Of a stretch of 64,000 nucleotides of DNA, positions 1-9,067 are shown in pieces (position 1 is the stretch's first letter; each line of letters starts with the position of its first letter). The position numbers and the translations under genes are program-made. The stretch spans positions 1-64,000 of the forward strand of contig NZ_LJSI01000028.1 of assembly GCF_001305295.1 (NCBI RefSeq), read 5' to 3'. This DNA is from Neptunomonas antarctica. GTDB taxonomy: Bacteria; Pseudomonadota; Gammaproteobacteria; Pseudomonadales; Balneatricaceae. Below the pieces are notes generated by a model. It was given only the letters and a program-made list of their open reading frames with translations, was not told where the DNA came from and did no database searches.

Positions 1-295
1 ACTGATCCAGATCCACCAGCGGGTATTTGACATTCATATCGATACCGTAAGGTGACACTTCGGACCCGGCTTCACCGATGATGCCCGGCATCTGCAGGGC
101 AAAACTCTGATTCAGGTAGCTTTTGAACGCCGCTTCACCGTCAGCATTGGCGGTTTCGCCATAGACACGCGGGCTAGGATTTTCCGGATAAGGGGTCCAG
201 TAGTCACGGGGTTTAATCGCAGCCAGGGCCGCGTCCAGGGTGTTCTGATGTTTTTCAAGCAAGGGTTCAAGCTGGGGTGTCATCGCATGGCTCAT
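1..295 (-). CDS. paaN: PaaN-type phenylacetate degradation protein (aldehyde dehydrogenase family), truncated by window edge
   Basis: The reading frame starts at an ATG whose first base is 295 and runs off the left edge without a stop, giving about 98 N-terminal residues. The stretch reads LEKHQNTLDAALAAI, then YWTPYPENPSPRVYGE, then EVSPYGID. This matches my recollection of the N-terminus of PaaN proteins, NAD(P)-dependent aldehyde-dehydrogenase relatives linked to phenylacetate catabolism. The catalytic domain lies outside the window, so activity cannot be judged. The gene diverges from the bcr-like exporter across about 250 bp that should hold both promoters. Confidence 0.72.
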   Translation of the reverse strand, partial: MSHAMTPQLEPLLEKHQNTLDAALAAIKPRDYWTPYPENPSPRVYGETANADGEAAFKSYLNQSFALQMPGIIGEAGSEVSPYGIDMNVKYPLVDLDQ

Positions 296-544
296 GAGAG
301 TTCTCTGTCCTTGTTATATATAAGCGGTTCGGTATAGAGCCTCTTTTATAGGGCTCTGTATACAGATTGTTGTTTATTAAGTTAGAGAAACCATACACCA
401 AAGTTTATGATACATAAAGAACGTCTTTAGTCATAAATACTGTATCCTTTTTGGTTTCCGCAATAATCTTTTGCTATTTTCCAGCCTGTTACCCAAAGCT
501 GATATTCGTTAAAATGATGGGCTTAATTTTTTAAAGGAATATTA

Positions 545-1747
545 ATGTTTTTACCTACCTCTCTGGCAACCATACTGGTACTCGCCGCCATTGTTGCCTT
601 AGGTCCTTTGTCTACGGATATGTATCTGCCAGCTTTACCCAGGCTAACAACCGAACTCAATGCCAGCATTGATCAGGTACAGGTCACTTTATCGATTTTC
701 TTTGGCGGCTTTGCTGTAGCTCAACTGTTATACGGACCACTTGCCGATCGTTTCGGACGTAAGTCGGTTCTGCTCGGTGGCTTAGTACTTTTCACAGCCG
801 CCTCTTTTGGTTGTGCTACCGCCTCCACGATTGAAGAACTTATTATGTTTCGTTTCCTTCAGGCACTTGGCGCCTGCGGTGGGCCGGTACTCGGACGCAC
901 CATGATTCGGGATATTTACGGTCCCACTCAATCAGCCCGCGTGCTTTCTATGATGGCTACCATTATGGCTCTGGCGCCGGCCGTGGCTCCTATCATTGGC
1001 GGCTACATGCTATTGGCCTTTGACTGGAGTGCCATTTTTATCTTTCTAGGTGTATACGGCGTTATTGTTACCCTGATTATCCTGTTTAAAGTTCAGGAAT
1101 CACTACAGCCTGAAAATGTTAATAGTCTGCACCCATTAGTTATCATGAAAAACTATGGTCAACTCCTCCGCAGCCGGATCTTTCTTGGTTATACCCTTTG
1201 TTGCAGTTTTATTTTTGCCGGCTTATTCTCTTTTCTTTCCGGTTCGTCCTTTGTACTAATCGACTTCTTTGGTGTTTCAGAAACAAACTATGGATTTTAT
1301 TTCACAGCCGTTGTGATGGGTTATATGGCAGGTTCTCAGCTGGGTCAAAGATTCGGACCACGGCTGGGTATCAATAAAATGTTGATTATGGGCACCTCAG
1401 TAGGTGCTGTCGCCGGTACATTAATGCTGACCGCATCATTACTGGAAATGCATAATCTGTATTGGGTCATTGGATGCCAGGTTTTCTTTATGATGGCGGT
1501 AGGGATTGTAATGCCACAGGCGATGGCGGGTGCGATGGGCCCCTTTTCAAAAATGGCGGGAACAGCATCAGCGCTCTTAGGTTTTACCCAATCCGCGATC
1601 GCCGCCGTTGTTGGACTTATCGTCGGCCACAGCCACACAGGTTCACCCACGGTCATGGCTGCCAGTATCTCTTTAATGGGTATTTTAGCGGTAGTCAGTT
1701 ATCTGTTAATTATTAAGCCAATAACAACTGAAATAAAAACACACTAG
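545..1747 (+). CDS. Bcr/CflA family multidrug efflux MFS transporter
   Basis: This 400-residue protein is a typical 12-helix major facilitator of the drug:H+ antiporter group. It has the early DMYLPALPRL segment (about residues 25-34) characteristic of Bcr/CflA proteins and the loop 2-3 motif GPLADRFGRKS at 64-74. A second family-like element, LGRTMIRDIYG, follows in helix 4. It should sit in the inner membrane and export small drugs or metabolites; the substrate cannot be read from sequence. Start: ATG with AAAGGA about 5 bases upstream. It stands alone, followed 71 bp later by a hydrolase gene on the same strand. Confidence 0.9.
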   Translation: MFLPTSLATILVLAAIVALGPLSTDMYLPALPRLTTELNASIDQVQVTLSIFFGGFAVAQLLYGPLADRFGRKSVLLGGLVLFTAASFGCATASTIEELIMFRFLQALGACGGPVLGRTMIRDIYGPTQSARVLSMMATIMALAPAVAPIIGGYMLLAFDWSAIFIFLGVYGVIVTLIILFKVQESLQPENVNSLHPLVIMKNYGQLLRSRIFLGYTLCCSFIFAGLFSFLSGSSFVLIDFFGVSETNYGFYFTAVVMGYMAGSQLGQRFGPRLGINKMLIMGTSVGAVAGTLMLTASLLEMHNLYWVIGCQVFFMMAVGIVMPQAMAGAMGPFSKMAGTASALLGFTQSAIAAVVGLIVGHSHTGSPTVMAASISLMGILAVVSYLLIIKPITTEIKTH

Positions 1748-1818
1748 ATAACACGCCAAGCAATACAATGGATAAACAACTACCCTGACATTACAGAACC
1801 AATAATAAGGAAATATTT

Positions 1819-2364
1819 GTGCTAATTCATCCCGATAAGTCTTGTCTGCTAGTCGTCGATATTCAGGAAAAACTGGCTCCAGCCATCTATGAAAAAGAAC
1901 GACTGATAAAAAACAGTAAATGGCTGATTGAGATTGCTACTATTCTTAATGTCCCGATTTTGACATCCGAACAATACCCACAAGGCATTGGTCATACCAT
2001 TGCAGAGCTAAAAGCCATTCTGCCCGAAGATCAGTACATGGAAAAAACACACTTTTCATGTATGTCAGAGCCTTCTTGCCAGCAAATAATCAAGGATCGC
2101 AAACTGGATCAGATGGTTATCATTGGCATGGAGTCTCATGTTTGCGTGATGCAAACAGCCATACAATTAAAACAACAGGACTATGATGTTTATGTAGTAG
2201 CCGACTGCGTCTCTTCACGTAATCCAGAAGATAAAGCCTGTGCTCTGGAACGTATGCGCGGCTGCGGTATTCATATAGTCACACGTGAAATGGTAGCTTT
2301 TGAGTGGATGCAGAAGTCCGGCACTGATACCTTTAAACGTATCAGTAAAGAGTACTTGCGCTAG
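1819..2364 (+). CDS. Isochorismatase-family cysteine hydrolase
   Basis: The 181-residue protein has the isochorismatase-like fold. The candidate catalytic triad is visible: Asp14 in VVDIQ, Lys76 in EKTHFSC and Cys109 in GMESHVCVMQT. It has no carrier-protein domain, so it is a small stand-alone hydrolase resembling YcaC/ISOC1-2 proteins rather than a siderophore EntB. The substrate is unknown. The start is a GTG at 1819 preceded by AATAAGGA, and no in-frame ATG precedes the conserved LLVVDIQ strand. It may be cotranscribed with the exporter upstream, since no terminator separates them. Confidence 0.85.
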   Translation: MLIHPDKSCLLVVDIQEKLAPAIYEKERLIKNSKWLIEIATILNVPILTSEQYPQGIGHTIAELKAILPEDQYMEKTHFSCMSEPSCQQIIKDRKLDQMVIIGMESHVCVMQTAIQLKQQDYDVYVVADCVSSRNPEDKACALERMRGCGIHIVTREMVAFEWMQKSGTDTFKRISKEYLR

Positions 2365-2592
2365 CTAACTCTCAGTAAACTCTTGCCAACTATAGAGTAA
2401 ACATAGGGGCACGCTACGGCAGCCCCTGTCCTCTTTCGAAAAACCATAGTATTTAATGAATTTTTATCTTTATAAATACTTTCGTCTAATAAAACTAACA
2501 AAACAAAAAAAACACCTGCCTGCTTCTCTATACAATTCCTGCCGACAATTCTAATAACGTAAAAACGAACCCTTCCATAGAGACCAGTGCAT

Positions 2593-4128
2593 ATGCAGTC
2601 AATTATCGATTCTATAAATGGAATCATCTGGAGCCCCGCTCTTATCTACCTTTGCCTCGGCGCAGGCTTGTTTTACTCAATACTTACCCGCTTTGTGCAG
2701 GTACGTATGTTTGGCGAAATGTGGCGTCTACTTTTTTCAGGTAGTAGTTCAGACAAAGGGATCTCCTCTTTTCAAGCGCTAGCCGTGTCACTGTCAGGCC
2801 GCGTTGGTACCGGCAACATTGCAGGCGTAGCCGCTGCTATCGGTTTTGGTGGCCCGGGTGCCGTTTTCTGGATGTGGGTTGTCGCCTTTCTGGGCGCAGC
2901 AACAGCCTATACAGAATCTGCTTTAGGTCAGATCTATAAAGAAGAACACGAAGGCCAGTACCGTGGTGGCCCGGCTTTCTACTTTGAAAAGGCGATGGGA
3001 CAAAAGTGGTTTGCGTGGATCTTTGCTATTGCTACGATTATCGCCTGTGGCGTTATGTTGCCGGGCGTACAGTCCAACGGTATCGGTAATGCTGCAGAGC
3101 TGGCTTTTGGTACGGGTGAGATCATCAACACCACTATGGGTGACCTGAGCCTGACTAAAATACTCACAGCTATCAGTATTGTTTTGGCTCTCAGCTTCAT
3201 AATTTTTGGAGGCGTCAAGCGTATTGCCAGTTTCACTCAGATCGTTGTACCGTTTATGGCACTGGCTTATATTGTTATTGCCTGCTCTGTAATTGCACTC
3301 AATCTTGAAGCTTTGCCGGGCGTTATCAGCGCAATTTTCACGGATGCATTTACGCCGATGGCCGGTATGGGCGCAGCCATCGGCTGGGGCGTAAAACGTG
3401 GTGTTTATTCAAACGAAGCGGGACAAGGTACCGGCCCTCACGCCGCTGCTGCTGCTGAGGTTGACCACCCTGCACAACAGGGACTGGTTCAGGCTTTTTC
3501 AGTCTATATTGATACCTTGTTTGTCTGCTCAGCTACCGCGTTCATGATCCTGATCACTGGAGCTTACAACGTTCATGGTGTTGGCGAAGGGGTATTCCTG
3601 GTTCAGAACTTAGCCGCCGAAATTGCAGCTAACAGCCCTGCTTATACACAGACAGCCGTTGAGCAAGTATTGCCCGGTGTCGGTAAACCCTTCATCGTCC
3701 TGGCGCTATTTTTCTTCTCGTTCACGACGATTCTGGCGTACTACTATATTGCAGAAACGAATCTTGCTTACCTTAAGCGTACGCTGAAATTGCCGGGCTT
3801 AGACTTCGTACTGAAATTTGTTTTGCTGGCAGCAACGTTCTACGGCACCGTCAAAACAGCTAACCTTGCATGGGGTCTGGGTGACATAGGCGTAGGGCTA
3901 ATGGCATGGTTGAACATTGTCGGAATAATGATCATCTTCTTCATCTCTAAACCGGCAATTAAAGCGCTGAAAGATTATGAAGCGCAGCGTAAAGCCGGCG
4001 TAAAAGAATATACCTTCAACCCTGAGAAACTAGGCATCCAAGGTGCTGACTTCTGGGTTAAACGCCATGCTGATGCACAGCGTTTAGAAAAAACCAAAGA
4101 TAAAAAACGCGAAACAGAGACTGTTTAA
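2593..4128 (+). CDS. Sodium:alanine (amino acid carrier) symporter, AGCS family
   Basis: The protein (511 residues from the ATG at 2593; an in-frame GTG lies two codons upstream at 2587) has about ten hydrophobic helices. It carries the AGCS hallmarks GRVGTGNIAGVAAAIGFGGPG near residues 72-92 and GVKRGVYSNEAGQGTGPHAAA in the middle. AGCS proteins import alanine or glycine with sodium across the inner membrane. The C-terminal tail of about 60 residues is charged and cytoplasmic. A strong rho-independent terminator follows directly. A 220-bp AT-rich leader precedes it with no recognised riboswitch. Confidence 0.92.
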   Translation: MQSIIDSINGIIWSPALIYLCLGAGLFYSILTRFVQVRMFGEMWRLLFSGSSSDKGISSFQALAVSLSGRVGTGNIAGVAAAIGFGGPGAVFWMWVVAFLGAATAYTESALGQIYKEEHEGQYRGGPAFYFEKAMGQKWFAWIFAIATIIACGVMLPGVQSNGIGNAAELAFGTGEIINTTMGDLSLTKILTAISIVLALSFIIFGGVKRIASFTQIVVPFMALAYIVIACSVIALNLEALPGVISAIFTDAFTPMAGMGAAIGWGVKRGVYSNEAGQGTGPHAAAAAEVDHPAQQGLVQAFSVYIDTLFVCSATAFMILITGAYNVHGVGEGVFLVQNLAAEIAANSPAYTQTAVEQVLPGVGKPFIVLALFFFSFTTILAYYYIAETNLAYLKRTLKLPGLDFVLKFVLLAATFYGTVKTANLAWGLGDIGVGLMAWLNIVGIMIIFFISKPAIKALKDYEAQRKAGVKEYTFNPEKLGIQGADFWVKRHADAQRLEKTKDKKRETETV

Positions 4129-4157
4129 CGCCTACTATCTCTTTTAATACGTTTTCT

Positions 4158-4186
4158 AAAAGCCGCTGATTTTCAGCGGCTTTTTT
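4158..4186 (+). terminator. Rho-independent terminator after the alanine symporter
   Basis: A perfect 12-bp stem (AAAAGCCGCTGA paired with TCAGCGGCTTTT) with a 3-base loop, ending in a run of six T. It separates the symporter gene from the phn operon. Confidence 0.9.
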
Positions 4187-4227
4187 ATTATAAAGTCCTT
4201 TTAAAAATACATTCCGCTGCAACATAA

Positions 4228-4256
4228 CTGTCTTTTTCTCTTCATATTTCTGACAT
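4228..4256 (+). promoter_or_regulatory. Candidate Pho box (PhoB site) of the phn operon
   Basis: Three heptamers CTGTCTT (4228), TCTTCAT (4239) and CTGACAT (4250) lie at exactly 11-bp spacing, separated by 4-bp spacers. They match the CTGTCAT Pho-box repeat at 6, 4 and 6 of 7 positions. A possible -10 element, TAATAT, lies at 4275-4280, about 40 bp before phnC. This would place the operon under phosphate-starvation control, as is known for phn genes in enterobacteria. The call rests on pattern and context only. Confidence 0.6.
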
Positions 4257-4321
4257 GTCTAGATAACTGATTTGTAATATTTCACCGCTACCATGCCTCT
4301 AACAAAACAGAGGAATACTCA

Positions 4322-5149
4322 ATGTCAGTGATTAACATATCAGGCGTAAAGAAATCATTTTCCAAAAATAAATACGCGCTTAAAGGTATTGATCTCGCGA
4401 TTGAGCAAGGAGACATGGTCGCGTTAATTGGCCCATCAGGATCGGGTAAATCAACACTGATGCGTCACATTTCAGGCCTGACACTGGCCGACAAAAAAAC
4501 TCCTTCTGAAATCTCTGTATTTGGCATACCGATTCAACAAAACGGCAAACTACATAAAGATATACGCAGTTCACGGGCACGCATCGGTAATGTTTTTCAG
4601 CAATTTAACCTGATCAGTCGTCTGTCCGTATTAACCAATGTATTGATCGGTGGTTTAAGCCGTGTGCCCACTTACCGCAGTTTACTGGGCTGGTTTACTG
4701 ACGAAGAAAAGCAAGAAGCATTAGATGCACTAGAACGCGTGGGTTTACGCGACTTTGCTCTACAGCGAGCGTCTCAGCTTTCTGGTGGACAGCAACAGCG
4801 TGTTGCTATCGCCAGAGCGCTGATGCAAAAGGCCGAGATTATTCTGGCCGACGAACCTATCGCTTCATTAGACCCGGAATCTTCTCGTCAAGTGATGGAG
4901 ATTCTCCAGGGCATCAATGAGAAAGACGGCATTACCGTCGTTGTGACGCTACATCAGGTTGATTACGCAAAAAAATATTGCCGGCGCGCCGTGGCGCTTC
5001 GCCAAGGGGAAATATTCTTCGACGGCCGAATCAACCAGCTAAGCAGCGACCAGCTCACCCAGTTATATGGAATTCAACAACTTGATCAGCAGCAGGATGC
5101 TGTGTGTAAAGATTCGCTACTACCTAACTATCAATTAAACCCGGCGTAA
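4322..5149 (+). CDS. phnC: Phosphonate ABC transporter ATP-binding protein PhnC
   Basis: A 275-residue ABC ATPase with Walker [10 protein letters not shown] at 37-45, signature [15 protein letters not shown] and Walker [13 protein letters not shown], all intact. Its position ahead of phnD and phnE identifies it as the ATPase energising phosphonate import. Start: ATG at 4322, preceded by AGAGGAA. The last codons and stop fall in a 21-bp sequence repeated almost exactly just after the stop (see repeat at 5130-5172). It is the first gene of the operon, downstream of the candidate Pho box. Confidence 0.95.
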   Translation: MSVINISGVKKSFSKNKYALKGIDLAIEQGDMVALIGPSGSGKSTLMRHISGLTLADKKTPSEISVFGIPIQQNGKLHKDIRSSRARIGNVFQQFNLISRLSVLTNVLIGGLSRVPTYRSLLGWFTDEEKQEALDALERVGLRDFALQRASQLSGGQQQRVAIARALMQKAEIILADEPIASLDPESSRQVMEILQGINEKDGITVVVTLHQVDYAKKYCRRAVALRQGEIFFDGRINQLSSDQLTQLYGIQQLDQQQDAVCKDSLLPNYQLNPA

Positions 5150-5172
5150 CGATCAATTAAACCCAGCCTAAC
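5130..5172 (+). repeat. Imperfect 21-bp tandem duplication over the phnC stop
   Basis: ATCAATTAAACCC-GGCGTAAC at 5130-5150 is repeated at 5152-5172 with two mismatches, an offset of 22 bp. The first copy contains the last phnC codons and stop; the second is noncoding sequence before phnD. Confidence 0.85.
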
Positions 5173-5184
5173 TGAAATCCATCT

Positions 5185-6216
5185 ATGAGAACCCAACGAA
5201 TGAAACTGAAAAAACTGTTTTCTAAACTGGCGACTGGCCTGGCAATAACGACCGCCCTGTCAGGCGTGACACTGGCACAGGCAGAAGAGATGAAAACTCT
5301 CAACTTCGGCATTATCTCGACTGAATCTTCACAGAACCTGAAAACCGTCTGGGTTCCTTTCCTTAACGATATGTCCGATAAAATGGGGGTGGAGATCAAA
5401 CCCTTCTTTGCTTCTGACTATGCAGGGATTATTCAGGCGATGCGCTTTGATAAAGTCGATGTTGCATGGCTGGGTAATAAATCAGCATTGGAAGCCGTTG
5501 ATCGCGCCGGTGGACAGATTTTTGCTCAAACCGTCGATGTATCGGGTAATCCTGGCTACTGGAGTTTGTTACTCGCCAATAAGAATAACACCAAGATCAA
5601 CAATGTTGATGACATGCTGAAATACAGCAGTGAACTGGCCTTTGGTAATGGTGATCCTAACTCAACGTCTGGCTTCTTAGTGCCTGGCTATTATGTGTTT
5701 GCCAAGAACGGTGTCGATCCAAAGAAAGCATTCAAACACATGACCAACGCCAGCCACGAATCTAACTTCCTGGCAGTCGCCAATGGTCAGGTGGATGTCG
5801 CGACTAACAACACTGAAAGTTTTGCCCGTTTCGAGATAACTAACCCCGAGAAACTGGCTAACGTCAAAATCATCTGGAAATCTCCACTGATCCCTGCTGA
5901 CCCCATCGTGTGGCGTAAAAATCTGTCAGAAGAAACAAAAAGCAAGATCTATAGCTTCTTCATGACCTATGGCACGACTAACGACACCGCAGAACTGGAC
6001 ACACTGAATGCTCTGCAGTGGGCACCGTTCAAAGCATCCAGCGATGATCAACTGCTGCCTATCCGCCAGTTAGTCCTGTTTAAAAACCGTATCAAACTGG
6101 TTAACGATTCAGATATGAGCAAAGAAGATAAAGCACAAAAAGTACAGGAAATCGACAATCAGCTAGCTGAACTGAACCGTCGCATGGACGCTCTGACCGC
6201 TGCTTCTACTAACTAA
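5185..6216 (+). CDS. phnD: Phosphonate ABC transporter periplasmic binding protein PhnD
   Basis: A 343-residue secreted protein. A basic start (MRTQRMKLKK), a hydrophobic core and an Ala-rich cleavage region ending near LAQAEE form a Sec signal peptide of about 33 residues. The mature part begins LNFGIISTESSQNL and contains VDVAWLGNKSALEA and NGDPNSTSGFLVPGYY, typical of PhnD proteins that bind alkyl- and aminoalkylphosphonates. An in-frame ATG at 5200 (MKLKK) is an equally possible start. A hairpin follows the gene, which may allow higher expression of this subunit than of downstream genes. Confidence 0.94.
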   Translation: MRTQRMKLKKLFSKLATGLAITTALSGVTLAQAEEMKTLNFGIISTESSQNLKTVWVPFLNDMSDKMGVEIKPFFASDYAGIIQAMRFDKVDVAWLGNKSALEAVDRAGGQIFAQTVDVSGNPGYWSLLLANKNNTKINNVDDMLKYSSELAFGNGDPNSTSGFLVPGYYVFAKNGVDPKKAFKHMTNASHESNFLAVANGQVDVATNNTESFARFEITNPEKLANVKIIWKSPLIPADPIVWRKNLSEETKSKIYSFFMTYGTTNDTAELDTLNALQWAPFKASSDDQLLPIRQLVLFKNRIKLVNDSDMSKEDKAQKVQEIDNQLAELNRRMDALTAASTN

Positions 6217-6225
6217 GCATCATAA

Positions 6226-6251
6226 CTTCAGGCTGCACACGCAGCCTGAAG
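6226..6251 (+). promoter_or_regulatory. Intercistronic hairpin between phnD and phnE
   Basis: A perfect 11-bp stem (CTTCAGGCTGC paired with GCAGCCTGAAG) with a 4-base loop, ten bases after the phnD stop, followed by CCATTTTTA. It resembles an attenuating terminator or an mRNA-stabilising stem protecting the phnCD message. The T run is short, so readthrough into phnE is expected. Confidence 0.7.
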
Positions 6252-6275
6252 CCATTTTTACGTTCGGATTAATTC

Positions 6276-7064
6276 ATGACAACATCAACGATCAGCACAC
6301 TGCCAAAACCACCCTACAACTGGATGGCCCCCTTAAGCTGGGGAATTCTATTCCTGATGCTGGGCTGGGGTTGGGGCTCTGCAGAAATGAATCCCATGCT
6401 CCTGATCAATGACGCGAGCAACATGCGTGAATTTGCCAGTGATTTTTTCCCACCTGACTTTAAAGACTTCAGTTACTACGTCGATGAGATGATTATTACG
6501 ATTCATATTGCACTCTGGGGTACCGTGCTATCGATCATCTGCGCTATTCCTCTTGGCCTTATGAGCGCTGAAAACCTTGCACCTATGTGGATGTATCAGC
6601 CTACCCGCCGCCTGATGGATGCGACACGCGCAATCAACGAAATGGTGTTTGCCATGCTCTTCGTGGTGGCTGTCGGTCTTGGCCCTTTTGCCGGTGTAAT
6701 GGCGTTATTTATCCATACCACAGGTGTGCTCGCCAAGCTGTTTTCAGAAGCCGTTGAAGCCATAGACCCACGTCCTGCTGAAGGCGTTAGAGCCACGGGT
6801 GCCAACAAGCTGGAAGAAATTCTCTATGGCGTAATCCCTCAGGTTCTCCCCCTATGGATCTCTTATTCTCTGTATCGGTTTGAGTCCAATGTCCGTTCAG
6901 CCACCGTGGTTGGTATGGTCGGCGCGGGTGGTATTGGTGTGATTCTCTGGGAAAGCCTGCGTGGATTTCAGTTTCAGCAAACCTGTGCCGTCATGATCAT
7001 CATCATTGTCTGCGTGACGCTGATAGATTTGACATCACAGCAACTACGCAAAGCGTTTATTTGA
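6276..7064 (+). CDS. phnE: Phosphonate ABC transporter permease PhnE
   Basis: A 262-residue inner-membrane permease with about six helices. The EAA loop region contacting PhnC is visible as [26 protein letters not shown], and the C-terminal [16 protein letters not shown] segment is characteristic of PhnE. It completes the PhnCDE importer. Only one permease gene is present. Its stop overlaps the region just before phnF. Confidence 0.94.
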   Translation: MTTSTISTLPKPPYNWMAPLSWGILFLMLGWGWGSAEMNPMLLINDASNMREFASDFFPPDFKDFSYYVDEMIITIHIALWGTVLSIICAIPLGLMSAENLAPMWMYQPTRRLMDATRAINEMVFAMLFVVAVGLGPFAGVMALFIHTTGVLAKLFSEAVEAIDPRPAEGVRATGANKLEEILYGVIPQVLPLWISYSLYRFESNVRSATVVGMVGAGGIGVILWESLRGFQFQQTCAVMIIIIVCVTLIDLTSQQLRKAFI

Positions 7065-7102
7065 TTTTTTTTATCCCTGAAACTTGTATAGACAACATCA
7101 CT

Positions 7103-7795
7103 ATGGCCGTTTACTTAAAAATTGCGACACAGCTAAGAAACGAAATCCGTGATCAATACGAGTCCGGTGATCTCTTGCCTCCTGAAAAACAGCTGGCTGC
7201 ACGTTTCAATGTGCACCGGCATACGCTACGCCGCGCTGTTGATGAATTAGTACAGGACGGCTTAATCAAACGCTTTCAGGGGTTAGGAAATCAGGTGGTA
7301 CGGGCCCCTATTGATTACTCGTTACATAGTAATTCTTGCTTTACCTATAACTTATCCAAGATAGGTTTTTCACTTGAAACACAGGTGCTTGGCTGTTACG
7401 AGGAAACACTCAATCTGGAATTAGCGAATCGACTCAAGTGCTCAGCAAAAGCGCCTGTCGTTATTGTAAAAACCTGCCGTTACATCGACACACAACCCGC
7501 CACTCTGATTAAGCATCATCTTTTCAATGTGGATCTTGGCACGCTTGGACAATACACGTCCGGTTCATTACATCAGTTTTTACGTGATCATTATCAGTTC
7601 GATGCTGAACGCGGCAATACCAAACTGCGAGCCCGCATGCCTACCTTTGATGAGTGCCAACAACTCGGTATTGGCCGTGGTATTCCAGTCATGGAGATTC
7701 ATTCGCAATACACACTTAAACGTACAGAACAACTGATGGAATACTCTATCAGTATCAGCCGCAGTGACATTTTCGAATACAGCGTGGAACCCTGA
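7103..7795 (+). CDS. phnF: GntR/HutC-family regulator PhnF
   Basis: From the ATG at 7103 the protein has 230 residues. It has an N-terminal winged helix-turn-helix (YLKIATQLRNEI, LLPPEKQLAARFNVHRHTLRRAVDEL) and a C-terminal UTRA-type effector domain beginning after about residue 85. A longer frame opens at a TTG (7061) inside phnE, but the ATG gives the usual GntR N-terminus. PhnF is the GntR-type regulator encoded inside phn operons; its ligand here is unknown. Position between phnE and phnG matches the E. coli order. Confidence 0.9.
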   Translation: MAVYLKIATQLRNEIRDQYESGDLLPPEKQLAARFNVHRHTLRRAVDELVQDGLIKRFQGLGNQVVRAPIDYSLHSNSCFTYNLSKIGFSLETQVLGCYEETLNLELANRLKCSAKAPVVIVKTCRYIDTQPATLIKHHLFNVDLGTLGQYTSGSLHQFLRDHYQFDAERGNTKLRARMPTFDECQQLGIGRGIPVMEIHSQYTLKRTEQLMEYSISISRSDIFEYSVEP

Positions 7796-7798
7796 ATC

Positions 7799-8284
7799 AT
7801 GGAACATACTCCCCTTAAAGAGCGAAGCAACACAGTGAATTATCAGCTAAATGATCGACAACGCTGGATGTCAGTGATGGCTAAATCATCAGGCGAGCTA
7901 TTACATAATCTATCCGATTCGCTCATCGATACCGCTCAGTTTGAAACGATCCGAGCGCCTGAAGTGGGTCTCACACAAGTCCGGGCGCGGATGGGTGGCA
8001 CTGGTTCACAGTTTAATTTGGGTGACATGACCATCACCCGTTGCGTCGTACGATCTATAGCAGGCCATTACGGCTACAGCTATATCGCCGGACGTAACAA
8101 AGCCCATGCACTGCGAGCAGCCGAGCTCGATGCTTTACTCCAATCCAGCAATAACGGATCCACGATCCGCCAGCAGGTTATTGAGCTATTAGAAGAGCAG
8201 TTAATGCGAGAGCAGCAACAAAAAACAGCAGAAACCAGCACCACCAAAGTTAACTTTTTTACACTGGTACGAGGCGAAGATTAA
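7799..8284 (+). CDS. phnG: C-P lyase subunit PhnG
   Basis: This 161-residue protein follows phnF by three bases. It carries RQRWMSVMAKSSGELL near the start and the conserved APEVGLTQVRARMGGTGSQFNLGDMT block. PhnG is part of the PhnG2H2I2J2 core complex that displaces adenine from ATP with phosphonate. Start: ATG at 7799. An in-frame GTG further in would shorten it to the more usual length of about 150, so the first dozen residues are uncertain. Confidence 0.93.
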   Translation: MEHTPLKERSNTVNYQLNDRQRWMSVMAKSSGELLHNLSDSLIDTAQFETIRAPEVGLTQVRARMGGTGSQFNLGDMTITRCVVRSIAGHYGYSYIAGRNKAHALRAAELDALLQSSNNGSTIRQQVIELLEEQLMREQQQKTAETSTTKVNFFTLVRGED

Positions 8285-8286
8285 GC

Positions 8287-8949
8287 ATGAATGCGCCAAA
8301 GATTATTCGAGGTTTTGCTGAACCGGTAAGAGATAGCCAGCAGACGTTCCGACAATTATTAAAAGCCATGAGCGAACCGGGTAGTGTTGTTAACCTCACA
8401 TCACCCGACGCGCTGACACATCTGTATAGCAGTACATTTGCCGTCTGCCAGGCACTGTTGGATCAGCAAACCCCGCTGTGGTTATCCCCGGAATTCAATA
8501 CGGCTGATATAAGACACAATTTACACTTTCATAGCGGCATGCCCATCACGGATGAGCCAGCCAAGGCATTATTTGCTATCGCTTATCCCGGCGAAATCAC
8601 AGCAATGTCTGAGTTTTCTATCGGTTCATGTGAGTATCCGGAAACCGGTTGCACACTGATTTTACAGGTCAACAGCGTGTCGTCAGAGCTTACTGTAAGC
8701 GGGCTATCCGCAAAAGAGCCATCTAGCGGACTCTCTCCACTAATGTCTAAACAGGCGCTAACAAGCCTCAAGCTATCAGGCCCTGGTATCGCTACAGAAA
8801 AATTGATTCATATCTCTGACCTTAACGATGTCCTGATCAACTATCTGGTGGAGCGCCCTGACTCCTTCCCATTAGGTATTGATCTTGTTTTTGTGGCTGA
8901 GCAATCACTCGTATGTATCCCACGAACTACCACGGTCGAGGTGCTTTAA
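8287..8949 (+). CDS. phnH: C-P lyase subunit PhnH
   Basis: A 220-residue member of the PhnH family, with ETFRQLLKAMSEPG-like sequence (QQTFRQLLKAMSEPGSV) near residue 20, LWLSPEF, and a C-terminal FPLGIDLVFV segment. PhnH is a core subunit of the C-P lyase complex required for catalysis with PhnGIJ. It starts two bases after the phnG stop. Its stop lies in the first copy of an imperfect duplication that also carries a false copy of the phnI start. Confidence 0.93.
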   Translation: MNAPKIIRGFAEPVRDSQQTFRQLLKAMSEPGSVVNLTSPDALTHLYSSTFAVCQALLDQQTPLWLSPEFNTADIRHNLHFHSGMPITDEPAKALFAIAYPGEITAMSEFSIGSCEYPETGCTLILQVNSVSSELTVSGLSAKEPSSGLSPLMSKQALTSLKLSGPGIATEKLIHISDLNDVLINYLVERPDSFPLGIDLVFVAEQSLVCIPRTTTVEVL

Positions 8950-9067
8950 GATGTATGTAGCTGTTAAATATCGCGAACAATCCATCACGCGCATGTATCA
9001 CAAGAACCACACAGGTGGAGGTCTTTTAAGATGTATGTAGCTGTTAAAGGTGGCGAACAAGCCATCA
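8938..9067 (+). repeat. Diverged 80-bp-offset duplication of the phnH-phnI junction
   Basis: The end of phnH with the sequence GAGGTGCTTTAAG-ATGTATGTAG (from 8938) recurs as GAGGTCTTTTAAG-ATGTATGTAG (from 9018), and similarity extends about 50 bp, through GAACAA-CCATCAC. The first copy encodes a decoy ATG (8951) opening a 29-codon frame that runs into the true phnI start at 9031. Mismatches show that the duplication is not recent or that one copy has been drifting. Confidence 0.88.

Noticed and set aside
1345-1656. Antisense frame within the Bcr-type exporter
   Set aside because: It lies wholly inside a well-supported gene and shows no family features.
8951-9040. A 29-codon frame between phnH and phnI as a real gene
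   Set aside because: Its start is a copy of the phnI start and the rest runs out of frame into phnI. It is best explained as part of the junction duplication.
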